Origin: Cyanobacteriota bacterium
GTDB taxonomy: Bacteria; Cyanobacteriota; Vampirovibrionia; LMEP-6097
Reading direction: 5' to 3'
NCBI GenBank assembly: GCA_027618255.1
Contig: JAQCFG010000003.1
Location: 1-60,637 of the forward strand
DNA length: 60,637 nt
Made by a program: the position numbers and the translations under genes. Positions within the stretch are counted from its first letter, which is position 1; every line of letters starts with the position of its first letter. The notes under the pieces are model-generated. The model saw only the letters and a list, made by a program, of their open reading frames with translations. It was not told where the DNA came from and did not search any database. This document shows positions 25,391 to 34,167 of this stretch, piece by piece.

Positions 25391-25470
25391 GGCTTAAGCA
25401 TAAACCTGCGGAGCTTGGCTGTCAAAAATTAATAAGTATTGACGTTGTATCTGTATCGGTTAACGAATAA

Positions 25471-25494
25471 ATGAAGATACCCGGGATCTGCATT
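25471..25494. repeat. Dispersed CCCGGG palindrome, copy 3
   Basis: ATGAAGATACCCGGGATCTG then CATT matches the arms at 56401-56423 in about 21 of 24 bases. It lies in the 114-base gap before the 25505 gene. Confidence 0.55.
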
Positions 25495-25504
25495 TGGAGA
25501 GAGG

Positions 25505-25759
25505 ATGAATTTAAATCAGTTATTTTTTGGCTTATTAATGAAGTTAAATCGTTTTTTGTTTAATTGGAGCAGGGCTGTTCTGCCTGAGCAGAACCTGAGT
25601 AATTTGAAAATCAAGGCTAATCAAACTAGTCAAAAACAATATCAATATATCTTGCAAGAATTTGTTTTGCTTAAGACAAAGTATCAGGTTTTTACCAAGG
25701 CTTTGGATAAAAAAATTGAGAAGCCTAAAGAGATTTTTGAAGTGAAGATTTTAGAGTAA
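25505..25759 (+). CDS. Small hypothetical protein (84 aa)
   Basis: A GGAGAGAGG just before the ATG gives a good ribosome binding site. The protein is basic with an amphipathic N-terminal helix (LFFGLLMKLNRFLFNWS) and a charged helical tail. No family recognised. It ends 42 bases from convergent nrdB. Confidence 0.5.
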   Translation: MNLNQLFFGLLMKLNRFLFNWSRAVLPEQNLSNLKIKANQTSQKQYQYILQEFVLLKTKYQVFTKALDKKIEKPKEIFEVKILE

Positions 25760-25801
25760 ACTGTGCTCCTCCTTGTAATTGAAACACAGGACCGCGGTAA
25801 A

Positions 25802-26845
25802 CTACCAGTCGTCGATAATTGCGCCTTTGGCATACTCAGTCGCTCTCGTCTCAAAGAAATTAGCATGCTCTTTGCCATTGACCATGAGGTTGAGCCAAGG
25901 TAGAGGGTTTTCTTTGACATCATAAATTGCTTCAAGATTTAAATCGCCGAGGCGTTTATTGGCAACATATCTAATATAGAGTTTGACGTCATTTGGACAG
26001 AGTCCTTCTACTGCTCCTAGTGCAAAACAAGTATCAATAAAGTTGTCTTCAAGTAAAACCATTTCATCGCAGGCTTTATAAAGCTCTTGTCTAAAGTCTT
26101 CAGTCCAAAGTTCTGGTTTCTCTTTGATAAATTCTCTAAAAAGACTACAGATACCTTCAGAATGAAGCGACTCATCACGAATTGACCAAGTGATAATTTG
26201 CCCTACATTTTTGAGCAGACCGCGACGCGGGAAGTTCATTAGAATAGCAAAACTTGCAAAGAGGCTAACTCCTTCCATAAAGCCACCAAAGATAGCGAGG
26301 TTGCGTGCGATGTCTTGATCGTTTTTGATTGAAAAGTTTTGTAGGTATTCGTACTTGTTTTTCATGGCCTCGTATTCACGGAAGGCTTTGTATTCAACTT
26401 CTGGCAAGCCAAGAGTGTCATTCAAGTGAGAATAAGCCCAAACGTGGATAGTTTCCATGGCCGCAAAACTAGTAAGCATCATGGTGATTTCTGGTTTTGG
26501 AAAAACGTGAACGAGTTGTTGGTTATAGTTGTTTTGTACTTCCAAGTCACCTTGAGTGAAGAAGCGCAAGACTTGGATAATCAAGTTGGATTCTTGAGCC
26601 GTTAGTTTAGTTTTGAAGTCAACGATATCATCAGCCATCGGCACCTCAGTTGGCAGCCAGTGCGCTTGTTGTTGTAGTTTGAAGTACTCAAAGCATTGTG
26701 GATATTCAAAGGGCTTATAGTAATCTCGCAAGGTTAATAGACCAGTGGTTTCACTGCTTTCATATACGCGGTTTTCTTCAACTTCAACAGTTTCTTTTGT
26801 TTCTGTTTCGAAATCATCTATTAGTACTTGTGTTTGTGGGCTCAT
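25802..26845 (-). CDS. nrdB: Ribonucleotide reductase class I beta subunit
   Basis: Holds the di-iron/tyrosyl radical that drives deoxyribonucleotide synthesis. Ligands are visible: D in TQGDLEV, ExxH in METIHVWAY, E in MEGVSLFAS and ExxH in RDESLHSEG. The Tyr in ETIHVWAY is at the spacing of the radical tyrosine, so it looks like a tyrosyl class Ia/Ib protein rather than class Ic. 347 aa. The alpha subunit gene is not in the window. Upstream lies a possible NrdR site. Confidence 0.93.
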   Translation of the reverse strand: MSPQTQVLIDDFETETKETVEVEENRVYESSETTGLLTLRDYYKPFEYPQCFEYFKLQQQAHWLPTEVPMADDIVDFKTKLTAQESNLIIQVLRFFTQGDLEVQNNYNQQLVHVFPKPEITMMLTSFAAMETIHVWAYSHLNDTLGLPEVEYKAFREYEAMKNKYEYLQNFSIKNDQDIARNLAIFGGFMEGVSLFASFAILMNFPRRGLLKNVGQIITWSIRDESLHSEGICSLFREFIKEKPELWTEDFRQELYKACDEMVLLEDNFIDTCFALGAVEGLCPNDVKLYIRYVANKRLGDLNLEAIYDVKENPLPWLNLMVNGKEHANFFETRATEYAKGAIIDDW

Positions 26846-26888
26846 ATTTATTCTTTAGTTTTTAAGACGCTTAAGGTTTTCTTTAGAT

Positions 26889-26902
26889 CCCGGATATAGT
26901 GT
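26889..26902 (-). promoter_or_regulatory. Possible NrdR box upstream of nrdB
   Basis: ACACTATATCCGGG on the minus strand fits the left two thirds of the NrdR consensus (ACACWATATNTWGT). A weaker ACACTGGATCTAGG is at 26929-26942, but the 40-bp offset is larger than the usual spacing. The rest of the gap 26846-27121 shows nothing I can name. Confidence 0.3.
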
Positions 26903-27121
26903 TTCGATACTTAAAATTCTTTAATTGAACACTGGATCTAGGGTTTCTCTAGCAGCTTCTTTTTCCTTGGCTAGAGGGTCTATTAAATATAGGGCCTTTT
27001 GATCTTGAATTCAAGGGGTAAGTCAGTGATAAAAATCTAATATTGGCGAAGAATCTGCTCTATGCCTGTTGGGCTCTGTGCTTTGTTCCCGAGACTGCAG
27101 TCATTAAAAGAGTTTAATGCT

Positions 27122-27553
27122 TTAGTGCTCTTGACTGTGGAGAGGATTGCTGCAGCTAGTTTTGCAGTCATAGTGATGGCAAAGTCTTAGATTAATAAAA
27201 TGGGAGATGGCAATTGAAAGCCCACCAAGGCCCATAGAGATTGGATGAGGCATGATGTTTTGAATATTTTGATTAGCCTCAAAGTAGTGTGAGAGAAAGA
27301 AAAGTGCGGCTCCCAGTAGTAATAAATAAAACGGTTCAAAGCTGCGATGTTTTTTCAGAAAGCCCCAGGCGATGCTCAGGAAGGCAAGTCCAACGGTGAC
27401 CATCAAGAAAATCGCTTCAAACTTTTCTTCAAACAAAAAGCCAAGTCCAACTAGTGGTGCGATGGTAATTAACAAAGGCGTTAGTGCGCAATGCACAGCA
27501 CAGAGTGTACTTGCGCTCATGCCGATTCTATCAATTAGTTTGTGTTTGGACAT
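27122..27553 (-). CDS. MerC domain membrane protein
   Basis: Four hydrophobic helices with the MerC Cys motif in the first (STLCAVHCALTPLL), which binds mercury or other soft metals. The C-terminus is His/Cys-rich (LCHHYDCKTSCSNPLH), also suggesting metal binding. 143 aa. No mer regulator or reductase is nearby, so metal specificity is open. It diverges from the Fic gene. Confidence 0.75.
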   Translation of the reverse strand: MSKHKLIDRIGMSASTLCAVHCALTPLLITIAPLVGLGFLFEEKFEAIFLMVTVGLAFLSIAWGFLKKHRSFEPFYLLLLGAALFFLSHYFEANQNIQNIMPHPISMGLGGLSIAISHFINLRLCHHYDCKTSCSNPLHSQEH

Positions 27554-27648
27554 TTTTTTAGATTTTAATCAATGCAAAGATTATGACATAACTTATATTT
27601 GCAAATTAAGTGGTTTTTTGACGAATTTGTGGATAAATATGTATAATT

Positions 27649-27674
27649 GTATATAATTATGTCTAATTATATAC
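27649..27674. promoter_or_regulatory. Perfect palindrome overlapping the fic start codon
   Basis: GTATATAATTA (27649-27659) and TAATTATATAC (27664-27674) are exact complements around TGTC. The ATG at 27659 is inside. It is a likely operator for autoregulation by the protein's own winged helix. Confidence 0.65.
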
Positions 27675-28693
27675 ATCTAGATCGAAAAATTTTATTTGAT
27701 GAGGAAACCGTTCTTCTTAGTCAAGAGCGTATTTGTCGTATTGAAGCCTTTAATTTTCACTGGCAAACTGATTTAGCGAAGAAACCAGTTGACTTACTTA
27801 AAGAGCTAAAGCAGCTATCAACCATTGCTAGTGTGGGTTCTTCCACCAGGATAGAAGGCTCTAGTTTGAGTGATGAAGAAGTACTTGGTTACTACGAAGC
27901 GCTTAGTTTGGTTTTTGAGAGCTATGATACATTTGCCTTAAGAGAATCATCTATAAAACAGTTGCATGGAATTTTGCTCAAGTACAGCTCACAAGATACT
28001 AGACCGAAGGGAGACTATAAGCATCTTACTAATAAGGTAGTAGTTAAATATCCAGACGGGACTTCAAAAGTGATTTTTAATACGACTGAACCACATCTTA
28101 CAGCAAAGGAGATGTCTGAGCTAGTTGCTTGGACTAATGAAAAGCTCTCAGACACTAATTTTCACCAATTGGTAATTGTTGCAATTTTTATTTATGAGTT
28201 TCTTTCTATTCATCCTTTTCAAGAGGGTAACGGTAGACTTTCATGTATTTTGACTAATTTACTTTTGATGCGAGCTGGTTACAATTTTGTGCAATATATT
28301 TCGCTTGAAAAGATCATCGAAGAGCGTAAGAAATACTATTACCAATACTTAATGCATGGACAGAAAAATAGATATAGTGAGGAGGAGGATATTGATCTTT
28401 GGATTATTTTCTTTTTGGATTGTATTGAACTAGCGATTGAAAGATTGAAAAATAATTCCAAGAAAGTGATTGGCGTTAAACAATGGGTGGCTATTGGATT
28501 AAACGATAGGCAGCAAAAGATTTTAGATTTTATAGCTTCTCAAAAAACTCTGCGTATGAAGGATTTAGTTGCTAAATTTACTGAGATTCCAAGGTCTACC
28601 ATGAGTCTCGATTTAGAGCTTCTTGTTGAGAAGGAGTTTATTAGCCGCAATGGGCGTGGGCGTGGGACTTGGTATCAAGTTAGATCTTACTAA
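27659..28693 (+). CDS. Fic family protein with C-terminal winged helix
   Basis: Fic enzymes transfer AMP or related groups to proteins. The Fic motif is HPFQEGNGRLSC: the His and GNGR are intact, but the final Arg of HPFx(D/E)GNGRxxR is Cys. The N-terminal inhibitory motif is present (STRIEG, fitting (S/T)xxxE(G/N)). The C-terminal 65 residues form a winged helix (RQQKILDFIASQKTLRMKDL to the end). I start at ATG 27659 (MSNYIHL); a TTG at 27647 is in frame. The palindrome at the start codon and the HTH suggest self-repression. The gene is alone, with no obvious antitoxin. It overlaps convergent CNNM/CorC by 14 bases. Confidence 0.85.
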   Translation: MSNYIHLDRKILFDEETVLLSQERICRIEAFNFHWQTDLAKKPVDLLKELKQLSTIASVGSSTRIEGSSLSDEEVLGYYEALSLVFESYDTFALRESSIKQLHGILLKYSSQDTRPKGDYKHLTNKVVVKYPDGTSKVIFNTTEPHLTAKEMSELVAWTNEKLSDTNFHQLVIVAIFIYEFLSIHPFQEGNGRLSCILTNLLLMRAGYNFVQYISLEKIIEERKKYYYQYLMHGQKNRYSEEEDIDLWIIFFLDCIELAIERLKNNSKKVIGVKQWVAIGLNDRQQKILDFIASQKTLRMKDLVAKFTEIPRSTMSLDLELLVEKEFISRNGRGRGTWYQVRSY

Positions 28694-29990
28694 CCCTAAC
28701 TTCCCTAACCCTATTTTTACCATGCTGCTCAACGCATAGAGTGTAGCCGTCTATTTGAATTGTATCGCCGATTTTTGGTTCAGTACCAATCTGCCCAAAA
28801 ATATAACCGCCAATGGTATCAAAGCGACTTGACTTGAAATGAGATCCTAGCGCCTCGTTGATGTCTTCAAGATTGGTTAAACCATCGATTAAATAATCAC
28901 CATTGGCAAGTTCTTGAATTTCATATGTTTCTTCTTCATCCTCGTCGTCGATCTCACCAAAAATTTCTTCTACGATATCTTCGATTGTGACTAAACCAGT
29001 TACGCCACCAAATTCATCAATTAACATGGCAACAGGTTTTTTGTTTTCCTGCATGACTTTAATTAGATCAATAAGATACATGCCGTCAGTAACTTTGAGT
29101 GCGTCGTTTGCAATAGATTTGATGTTGTTGTCGGTGTTACCAGTTTCGTAGGATTTGAGAATATCTTTGATGCTGATGTAGCCAACTATATTATCGATTT
29201 TTTCGTGATAGACCGGGAAGCGTGTGAAAGTGGTTTTGTTGGTTTCATGCGCAGCTTCAGCAATCGAGAGTTTGTCATTCAGGCAAACCAAGTCTGAGCG
29301 TGGCACCATGACGTCACGAGCAATAGTGTCATTGAAGTGAAAAACATTTTGCATTAGTTGTTCTTCTTCTGCTTCCAAGACCCCTTGTGCTTGAGAAGAA
29401 CTGAGTATCATTTTAAGTTCAGCTTCAGAGTGAGCTGTGTCATCGAAATTGAGCTCTACGCCTAGAAGTCTTAGAACGAGGTTGGCACAAGTGTTGAGCA
29501 CATGTACTGGAAATTTAAATAGCCAATAAAGTGCTCGCAGGAAATAGGCAAGGTTGAGACTGGTTTCTTCAGCGTTAATAATAGCGATGTTTTTAGGAAC
29601 TACCTCACCAAGAATTACATGGAAGAAAGTGATAATGGAGATTGCAATAATAATTGATACAACATGCTCGTCGAGCGGCAAAGCAAATTGGTGTATCAGT
29701 GGGGTGATCCATTTTTCTATTCTGGCTTCAGCAACGGCACCTAGAGAAAGACTGGCAATAGTAATACCAACTTGGCAAGCAGAGATATAGTCATTGATAT
29801 TGACTATCATTTTTTGCAGAATCTTAGCTGCTTGGATTTGACTTGGTGAATAGCTATTGTTTTCAGATTCGACAATTTGATCTATGTGAGTTTTACGAAC
29901 TCGGGCAATAGCAAATTCTGCTGCTACAAAGCTACCATTGAGAAGTATTAATCCAAAAATTAGTAGTATTGAGTATAGGTTTTCTAGCAT
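28680..29990 (-). CDS. CNNM/CorC-type hemolysin-family transporter protein
   Basis: An N-terminal DUF21/CNNM membrane domain (about residues 1-180, with VAAEFAIARVRKTHI and VVPKNIAI blocks) is followed by two CBS domains (RDVMVPRSDLV... and FGGVTGLVTIEDIVEEIFGEI) and a CorC/HlyC C-terminal domain (GDYLIDGLTNLEDINEALG). Members export or regulate Mg2+/Co2+; this is not a true haemolysin. I use ATG 29990 (MLENLYSIL). A minus-strand TATAAT lies about 15 bases upstream. Confidence 0.85.
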   Translation of the reverse strand: MLENLYSILLIFGLILLNGSFVAAEFAIARVRKTHIDQIVESENNSYSPSQIQAAKILQKMIVNINDYISACQVGITIASLSLGAVAEARIEKWITPLIHQFALPLDEHVVSIIIAISIITFFHVILGEVVPKNIAIINAEETSLNLAYFLRALYWLFKFPVHVLNTCANLVLRLLGVELNFDDTAHSEAELKMILSSSQAQGVLEAEEEQLMQNVFHFNDTIARDVMVPRSDLVCLNDKLSIAEAAHETNKTTFTRFPVYHEKIDNIVGYISIKDILKSYETGNTDNNIKSIANDALKVTDGMYLIDLIKVMQENKKPVAMLIDEFGGVTGLVTIEDIVEEIFGEIDDEDEEETYEIQELANGDYLIDGLTNLEDINEALGSHFKSSRFDTIGGYIFGQIGTEPKIGDTIQIDGYTLCVEQHGKNRVREVRVSKI

Positions 29991-30049
29991 TGTGCTGCTT
30001 ATATTATACCCAATGCCCAATGTCGCTCGCAGCCTCCCCTATTTAGACT

Positions 30050-30952
30050 ATGGAGATATCCCAGTTAAAGCCGATTAACTATTATATGAATTTCTCTTTA
30101 ATTAGGCTAGTCGTGATGATCTCTATTTTACTCTCTAGTTCAATGGCCAAGGCTGCTGAAACAGGAACTTCTGGCTTGAATCCAGAGACGCTTTCAGCTG
30201 GGATCGTTCATCAAGATGGCTATTATTTACCTAAAGGTATGCAAGTACCGATTAGTTTAAACACCCCGCTTGATACAAGACTTACCAAGGAAGGTGATCA
30301 AGTGACAGCACAAGTGACTGAGGATGTTTTGGTTGGTGATTATGTAATTATTCCAGCGAATAGTTTTGTGCATGGTTATATTTCTGAATTCAAGGGACCA
30401 GGCAACTGGGGCAAAGACCCTAAATTGGAAATCCAGTTTGATACTATCTCGCTTCCTTCAGGAACGAATAGGCGTTTTGTAAACATCAAAGCCAGTGTCA
30501 AGGAGGTTGCTTTGCAAAGAAATAGCACGCCTGTGACTGATAGCAAGATGACTTATAAAACCAAGAAAAAAATATTTGGTGCCACAGCAGGTATTGCAAG
30601 TGCTGCCACAGGTTATGGTGTTATTGAGTTTGTAAGACCGTTTGCCAGCTACGGGATAGGAGGAATGTTAGACAATGTCTTCATTTTAGGTAGCGGGCTG
30701 ACGGGGGCTTACCTAGCAACTAAGATGATAACCAAAGACGATATGAGAATTGAATCTGGTACAAGATTAGAAATGATTATGGACGCACCTGCACTTGAGA
30801 CTTTTGCTGAAGAGCACGCGCTTGCCCGCAACTTGACTAAAGATTTTCCTAATGAACAAGAATTGCAGGTGGATGTGAATAATGATCCTGGATTCGCTTA
30901 CGACAGGATTGGGAATTTGGAATCGATCCCACTTAATTATATAGAAAACTAG
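30050..30952 (+). CDS. Exported protein of unknown function (300 aa)
   Basis: A membrane or signal segment (LIRLVVMISILLSSSMAKAAE) is followed by a beta-rich domain with GMQVPISLNTPLDTRLTKEG and VIIPANSFVHGYISEF. This has the feel of periplasmic SH3/beta-barrel domains found in VirB10-like and related proteins. Two Gly-rich hydrophobic stretches (GATAGIASAATGYGVI and YGIGGMLDNVFILGSG) could insert in a membrane. No family assigned. A strong terminator follows. Confidence 0.5.
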   Translation: MEISQLKPINYYMNFSLIRLVVMISILLSSSMAKAAETGTSGLNPETLSAGIVHQDGYYLPKGMQVPISLNTPLDTRLTKEGDQVTAQVTEDVLVGDYVIIPANSFVHGYISEFKGPGNWGKDPKLEIQFDTISLPSGTNRRFVNIKASVKEVALQRNSTPVTDSKMTYKTKKKIFGATAGIASAATGYGVIEFVRPFASYGIGGMLDNVFILGSGLTGAYLATKMITKDDMRIESGTRLEMIMDAPALETFAEEHALARNLTKDFPNEQELQVDVNNDPGFAYDRIGNLESIPLNYIEN

Positions 30953-30964
30953 ATTTGGTCAAAA

Positions 30965-30992
30965 AAAAGCCCACTCCGAAGAGTGGGCTTTT
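30965..30992. terminator. Bidirectional rho-independent terminator
   Basis: AAAAGCCCACTC-CGAA-GAGTGGGCTTTT: a perfect 12-bp stem with a CGAA loop and A/T runs on both sides. It serves the genes ending at 30952 (+) and 31050 (-). Confidence 0.9.
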
Positions 30993-31049
30993 AGATAGTT
31001 TATGTCTATTAGACTTGTTTTGATGTACAGGTCTATTGATGACTGTAAC

Positions 31050-31613
31050 TTACGCTTCGCTTTGAGCTTCTTCTTGAGTTTCTTCAGCAGCTGGAGCAGC
31101 ACTTTGCGGTGCAGTTACGTCAATGATTTTAACTTCAAAAGTTAGATCTTGACCAGCTAATGGGTGGTTGTAATCCATTGTTACTTCTGTATCAGAAACT
31201 CCAACTACTTTCATTGGTGTTTGTTTGATCTCACCACTAGCAAGTTTGTTGTTTGCAAATATAACTACGCCTTCTTTAAGGTCAACACCTTTGAATCTTT
31301 CGTCTCTAGGAATTTTGACTATTTTAGCTGGATCAGTAACGCCATAAGCATCTTCAGCCTTAAGTGTGAACTTGGAAGATTTGCCTGTGCTAATCTTGGC
31401 GATATTTTCTTCGAACTTAGGAAGCACTTGACCAGATCCCATAAGGAAACTAAGCGGTGCTTTACCATCTGTTGAATCAAAAACTGTACCGTCTTTGAGT
31501 GTACCTTTGTACTCTACTTTAACTACAGAACCACTTGTGATTTTTGGTGCTGTTGAACATGCAGTTATTGAGACTGCTAGCAATACTGCTACTAATAATT
31601 TGATTTGTTTCAT
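31050..31613 (-). CDS. FKBP-type peptidyl-prolyl isomerase lipoprotein
   Basis: A lipoprotein signal (lipobox SITAC) leads an FKBP domain: VKVEYKGTLKDGTVFDST, LSFLMGSGQVLPKFEENI, then an inserted flap like SlyD (EDAYGV to VTMDYNHPLAGQDLTFEV). It should catalyse proline isomerisation on folding proteins at the periplasmic face. The C-terminal tail is Ala/Glu-rich. AAGGAG lies upstream of the ATG, a good ribosome site and therefore unlike the leaderless genes nearby. Confidence 0.88.
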   Translation of the reverse strand: MKQIKLLVAVLLAVSITACSTAPKITSGSVVKVEYKGTLKDGTVFDSTDGKAPLSFLMGSGQVLPKFEENIAKISTGKSSKFTLKAEDAYGVTDPAKIVKIPRDERFKGVDLKEGVVIFANNKLASGEIKQTPMKVVGVSDTEVTMDYNHPLAGQDLTFEVKIIDVTAPQSAAPAAEETQEEAQSEA

Positions 31614-31851
31614 ATTGAAAAATACTCCTTGTATTTACTGATTATCTTTAAAGACCATATTAGTCTACAACATTATCTACCCAATATAAAAGTTTTCTTT
31701 TTGATTTTATGATTAAGATTTGTTGAGATTCGACATAATATGACAAGGTTCTTATTTATATTAGCTTTTATACCTAATATTAGTGTGATTCAACTTGAAA
31801 AAGACCTTATCTGAGGCAATGGACAAGTTGCTTCCTTTCTACGACTCATAA

Positions 31852-32490
31852 TTAACCAACCATATCAACTGACTGATAATCCTCTCTTGCTAAATAATCA
31901 CGCATGATGCTTTTGACATAGTTTTGAGTTTCCTTGTATGGAGGGATATCTCCGTGCTTCTCGACAGCTTGGGGCCCGGCGTTGTAGGCGGCAAGAGATT
32001 TTTGTAAATTACCATCAAAGCGTTGTAGCATCTGAGCTAGGTACTCTACTCCGCCTTTGAGGTTTTGATAAGGGTTCATCGAGTTGTAGACGCCAACTGA
32101 TTTAGCAGTGCTTGGCATTAATTGCATCAAGCCTTCAGCACCAGCATGGCTCTTGGCGTTCGGGTTGAAACCAGACTCTTGTTTGATGACGCTTTTGATT
32201 AAGTTGCTCGGTAGCTCAACACCATAACGTAGACTAGTTTCATTGCTGACTTGATCTATATAGTCTTCAAACTTGTTAGGTAATTTAGAAAAATCATCTT
32301 GCTTAATAGTCGCTTTGACTGTTGCTCTGACTTCTTGAGTGTTGATACTACTTTGTAAGAGATTTGCAAAACCACTAGCGATAGTTTTGCCTGGGTCATT
32401 TGCTTTAAACTTGGCAGCAAATTTGTTGTCTATCTGATTTAGATAGTTATCAATTTGTGACAGTCTTTGTTGTATGAAATCTATCGACAT
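31852..32490 (-). CDS. Lytic transglycosylase (SLT domain) protein
   Basis: The C-terminal 110 residues are a soluble-lytic-transglycosylase domain: KQESGFNPNAKS (catalytic Glu), GAEGLMQLMPSTAKSVGV and SLAAYNAGPQAV. The N-terminal 95 residues are helical and polar, with no signal peptide. SLT proteins of this layout often go with flagellar or type III-like secretion, but no such genes are adjacent. 212 aa. It diverges from tatA. The 237-base gap to the FKBP gene holds nothing I recognise. Confidence 0.8.
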   Translation of the reverse strand: MSIDFIQQRLSQIDNYLNQIDNKFAAKFKANDPGKTIASGFANLLQSSINTQEVRATVKATIKQDDFSKLPNKFEDYIDQVSNETSLRYGVELPSNLIKSVIKQESGFNPNAKSHAGAEGLMQLMPSTAKSVGVYNSMNPYQNLKGGVEYLAQMLQRFDGNLQKSLAAYNAGPQAVEKHGDIPPYKETQNYVKSIMRDYLAREDYQSVDMVG

Positions 32491-32542
32491 TTTAGCTACC
32501 TATAGAAATTTAGCCACGTTCTAGCTTCAGTTACCTAGCCCG

Positions 32543-32576
32543 AAAAGCCCAAAAAGATTGGGCTCTATAGGCTTTT
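32543..32576. promoter_or_regulatory. Alternative hairpins upstream of tatA
   Basis: AGCCCAA (32546-32552) pairs with TTGGGCT (32558-32564), and an outer AAAAGCC/GGCTTTT pair (32543-32549, 32570-32576) competes with it. It could be a terminator or attenuator between the divergent genes. Confidence 0.35.
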
Positions 32577-32608
32577 GGGACTATTTTGCCCTCTTATCAT
32601 GCTGATGC

Positions 32609-32614
32609 TAAGAT
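32609..32614 (+). promoter_or_regulatory. -10 element of tatA (leaderless)
   Basis: TGCTAAGAT with 6 bases to the ATG at 32621. Confidence 0.45.
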
Positions 32615-32620
32615 GAAACT

Positions 32621-32806
32621 ATGCTCCCATTTGGTATCGGCATTCCAGAACTCATTGTTATTCTAGTATTAGCGCTAATTATTTTTGGCCCTAAAAAGCT
32701 ACCCGAGCTTGGTAAAAATCTAGGTAAAGGTCTTAAGAGTTTTAAATCAGGACTTTCAGAAGCTACTGAAGAGTTTAAAGCTGAAGTAGAAGAATCTAAG
32801 AACTAA
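32621..32806 (+). CDS. tatA: Twin-arginine translocase subunit TatA/E
   Basis: 61 aa. One N-terminal membrane helix ([21 protein letters not shown]) with the [10 protein letters not shown] hinge and an amphipathic helix, then an acidic tail, exactly the TatA/E pattern. TatA forms the pore that exports folded proteins with TatC. No tatC is in the window. It overlaps the stop of the convergent aminotransferase by 4 bases. Confidence 0.92.
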   Translation: MLPFGIGIPELIVILVLALIIFGPKKLPELGKNLGKGLKSFKSGLSEATEEFKAEVEESKN

Positions 32807-34047
32807 GATTTCACCTTAGTTGAGCTTAAAAACCCAGCCAATCTTTCCATTGCAATTTTGATTTTGTCCATTGGTTGAACCATTGCTATGCGCACATAAT
32901 CTTCGCCAAATTTACCGAAAGTAAGCCCAGGTACTAGAGCAACACCAGTCTCTGCAAGTAAGTCTGCGGCAAAGTCAAATGAATTTTTGTTTTGATCTAT
33001 ATATGATTTTGGAATTGGCATCCAAAAATACATCGCGCCACCAGGTTTGTTGACCTTGACTCCCATATCACAAAGCGCTTGATAAATAAAATCACGGCGG
33101 TTTTGATACTCAAGTCTCACTTCCTCGCGATACTCGTCACCCAGGTCGATTGCAGCCATTCCTGCTTCTTGAATTCCCATGCAAACACCATAATCGATAT
33201 TGGTTTTGAGTTTGTAGAGAGTGTTGATGATATCAGTGTTACCAACGGCATAGCCCAGGCGCATTCCAGCCATATTGTAGACCTTAGAGAAGGTATGAAA
33301 CTCAATTGCAATATCGGCTCCACCTCGCACTTCAAGAATAGAGTGAGGCTTATTTTTTGGTCTGTCGCCAGGCTTATCGCCCGGCTCGTCAAACCAAATA
33401 TCTGCGTAAGCTAAATCATTAATAAGTAGTATGTTGTAGTCTTTGCAAATAGCCACAGCTTTTTCAAGATAGGCTTTGTCGACAACAGATCCTGTCGGAT
33501 TATTTGGGTGACTCAAGATCATCATTCGCGCGCGTAATAAAATATCTTCGGGGATTGCATCAAGGTCAGCAACAAAATTGTTCTCTGCATTAAGCGGCAA
33601 CTCATGTACATGCCCGCCAGCAAGCACAGTTCCGCGCATATGCACTGGGTAATAAGGAGACGGAATTATAGTCAGCAAACCCTCTTGCATATAAGCAAAA
33701 GCGATATGTGCGATACCTTCTTTGGAACCATTGAGAGGCAGGATTCCAGTCTCTGGATCTATATCCACACCAAATCTATGCTTGAAATGAGCAGCACATT
33801 TTTTCTTAAAAGCTGGCAGCCCGGTAAAGATCGGATATTTTTGATTGCGAGGTTTTGCCATACCATCAGTCAGTGCTTGCAAAACTCTAGGATCAGTTTC
33901 CCTATCTGGTGAACCGAGCGATAGATCAATGATTTCTTTGCCCTCTTTAAGTAGTTTTTCTTTGGTCGCATCGAGTTGCCCAAAGGCGTATGAAGGCATT
34001 TCGACAAGTCTCAGGGAGGGCAGGATTTTGTTGTAAGGGGATTTCAT
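32803..34047 (-). CDS. Class I aminotransferase, LL-diaminopimelate aminotransferase-like
   Basis: Fold type I PLP enzyme. SHPNNPTG, the YADIWFDEP strand and [16 protein letters not shown] (lysine that binds PLP) are present, with RIAMVQP near the C-terminus. The N-terminus ([20 protein letters not shown]-like) and the overall length of 414 aa fit the DapL/AlaC-like group that includes LL-diaminopimelate aminotransferase, a lysine and peptidoglycan route known in Cyanobacteria and Chlamydiae. An extra Pro/Lys/Gly loop ([13 protein letters not shown]) follows the YADI block. Other substrates such as alanine or aspartate are possible. Confidence 0.75.
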   Translation of the reverse strand: MKSPYNKILPSLRLVEMPSYAFGQLDATKEKLLKEGKEIIDLSLGSPDRETDPRVLQALTDGMAKPRNQKYPIFTGLPAFKKKCAAHFKHRFGVDIDPETGILPLNGSKEGIAHIAFAYMQEGLLTIIPSPYYPVHMRGTVLAGGHVHELPLNAENNFVADLDAIPEDILLRARMMILSHPNNPTGSVVDKAYLEKAVAICKDYNILLINDLAYADIWFDEPGDKPGDRPKNKPHSILEVRGGADIAIEFHTFSKVYNMAGMRLGYAVGNTDIINTLYKLKTNIDYGVCMGIQEAGMAAIDLGDEYREEVRLEYQNRRDFIYQALCDMGVKVNKPGGAMYFWMPIPKSYIDQNKNSFDFAADLLAETGVALVPGLTFGKFGEDYVRIAMVQPMDKIKIAMERLAGFLSSTKVKS

Positions 34048-34066
34048 TGCTGATTAGTATATCAAG

Positions 34067-34144
34067 TTATTCTTCTTGAGGGCTTAATAAATTCACAAGC
34101 TGATCCACATCCTCAAACCTAACAAAATACACTGGTCTTTCCAT
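34067..34144 (-). CDS. Possible 25-residue small ORF
   Basis: MERPVYFVRFEDVDQLVNL plus six residues, between nuoL and the aminotransferase on the minus strand. No ribosome site or -10 is clear. It could be a gene remnant or chance. Confidence 0.2.
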   Translation of the reverse strand: MERPVYFVRFEDVDQLVNLLSPQEE

Positions 34145-34167
34145 AAACGAGATAGTCTTGTCTGGAT

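Noticed and set aside
26921-27010. A 29-codon minus-strand open stretch upstream of nrdB (LYLIDPLAKEKEAARET...).
   Set aside because: It looks protein-like but has no start codon and is preceded directly by a stop. It could be the tail of a lost gene; not enough to annotate.
28686-28715. Telomere-like CCCTAAC repeats at the end of the CNNM/CorC gene.
   Set aside because: Only two or three imperfect units in a coding region; a short local repeat without special meaning.
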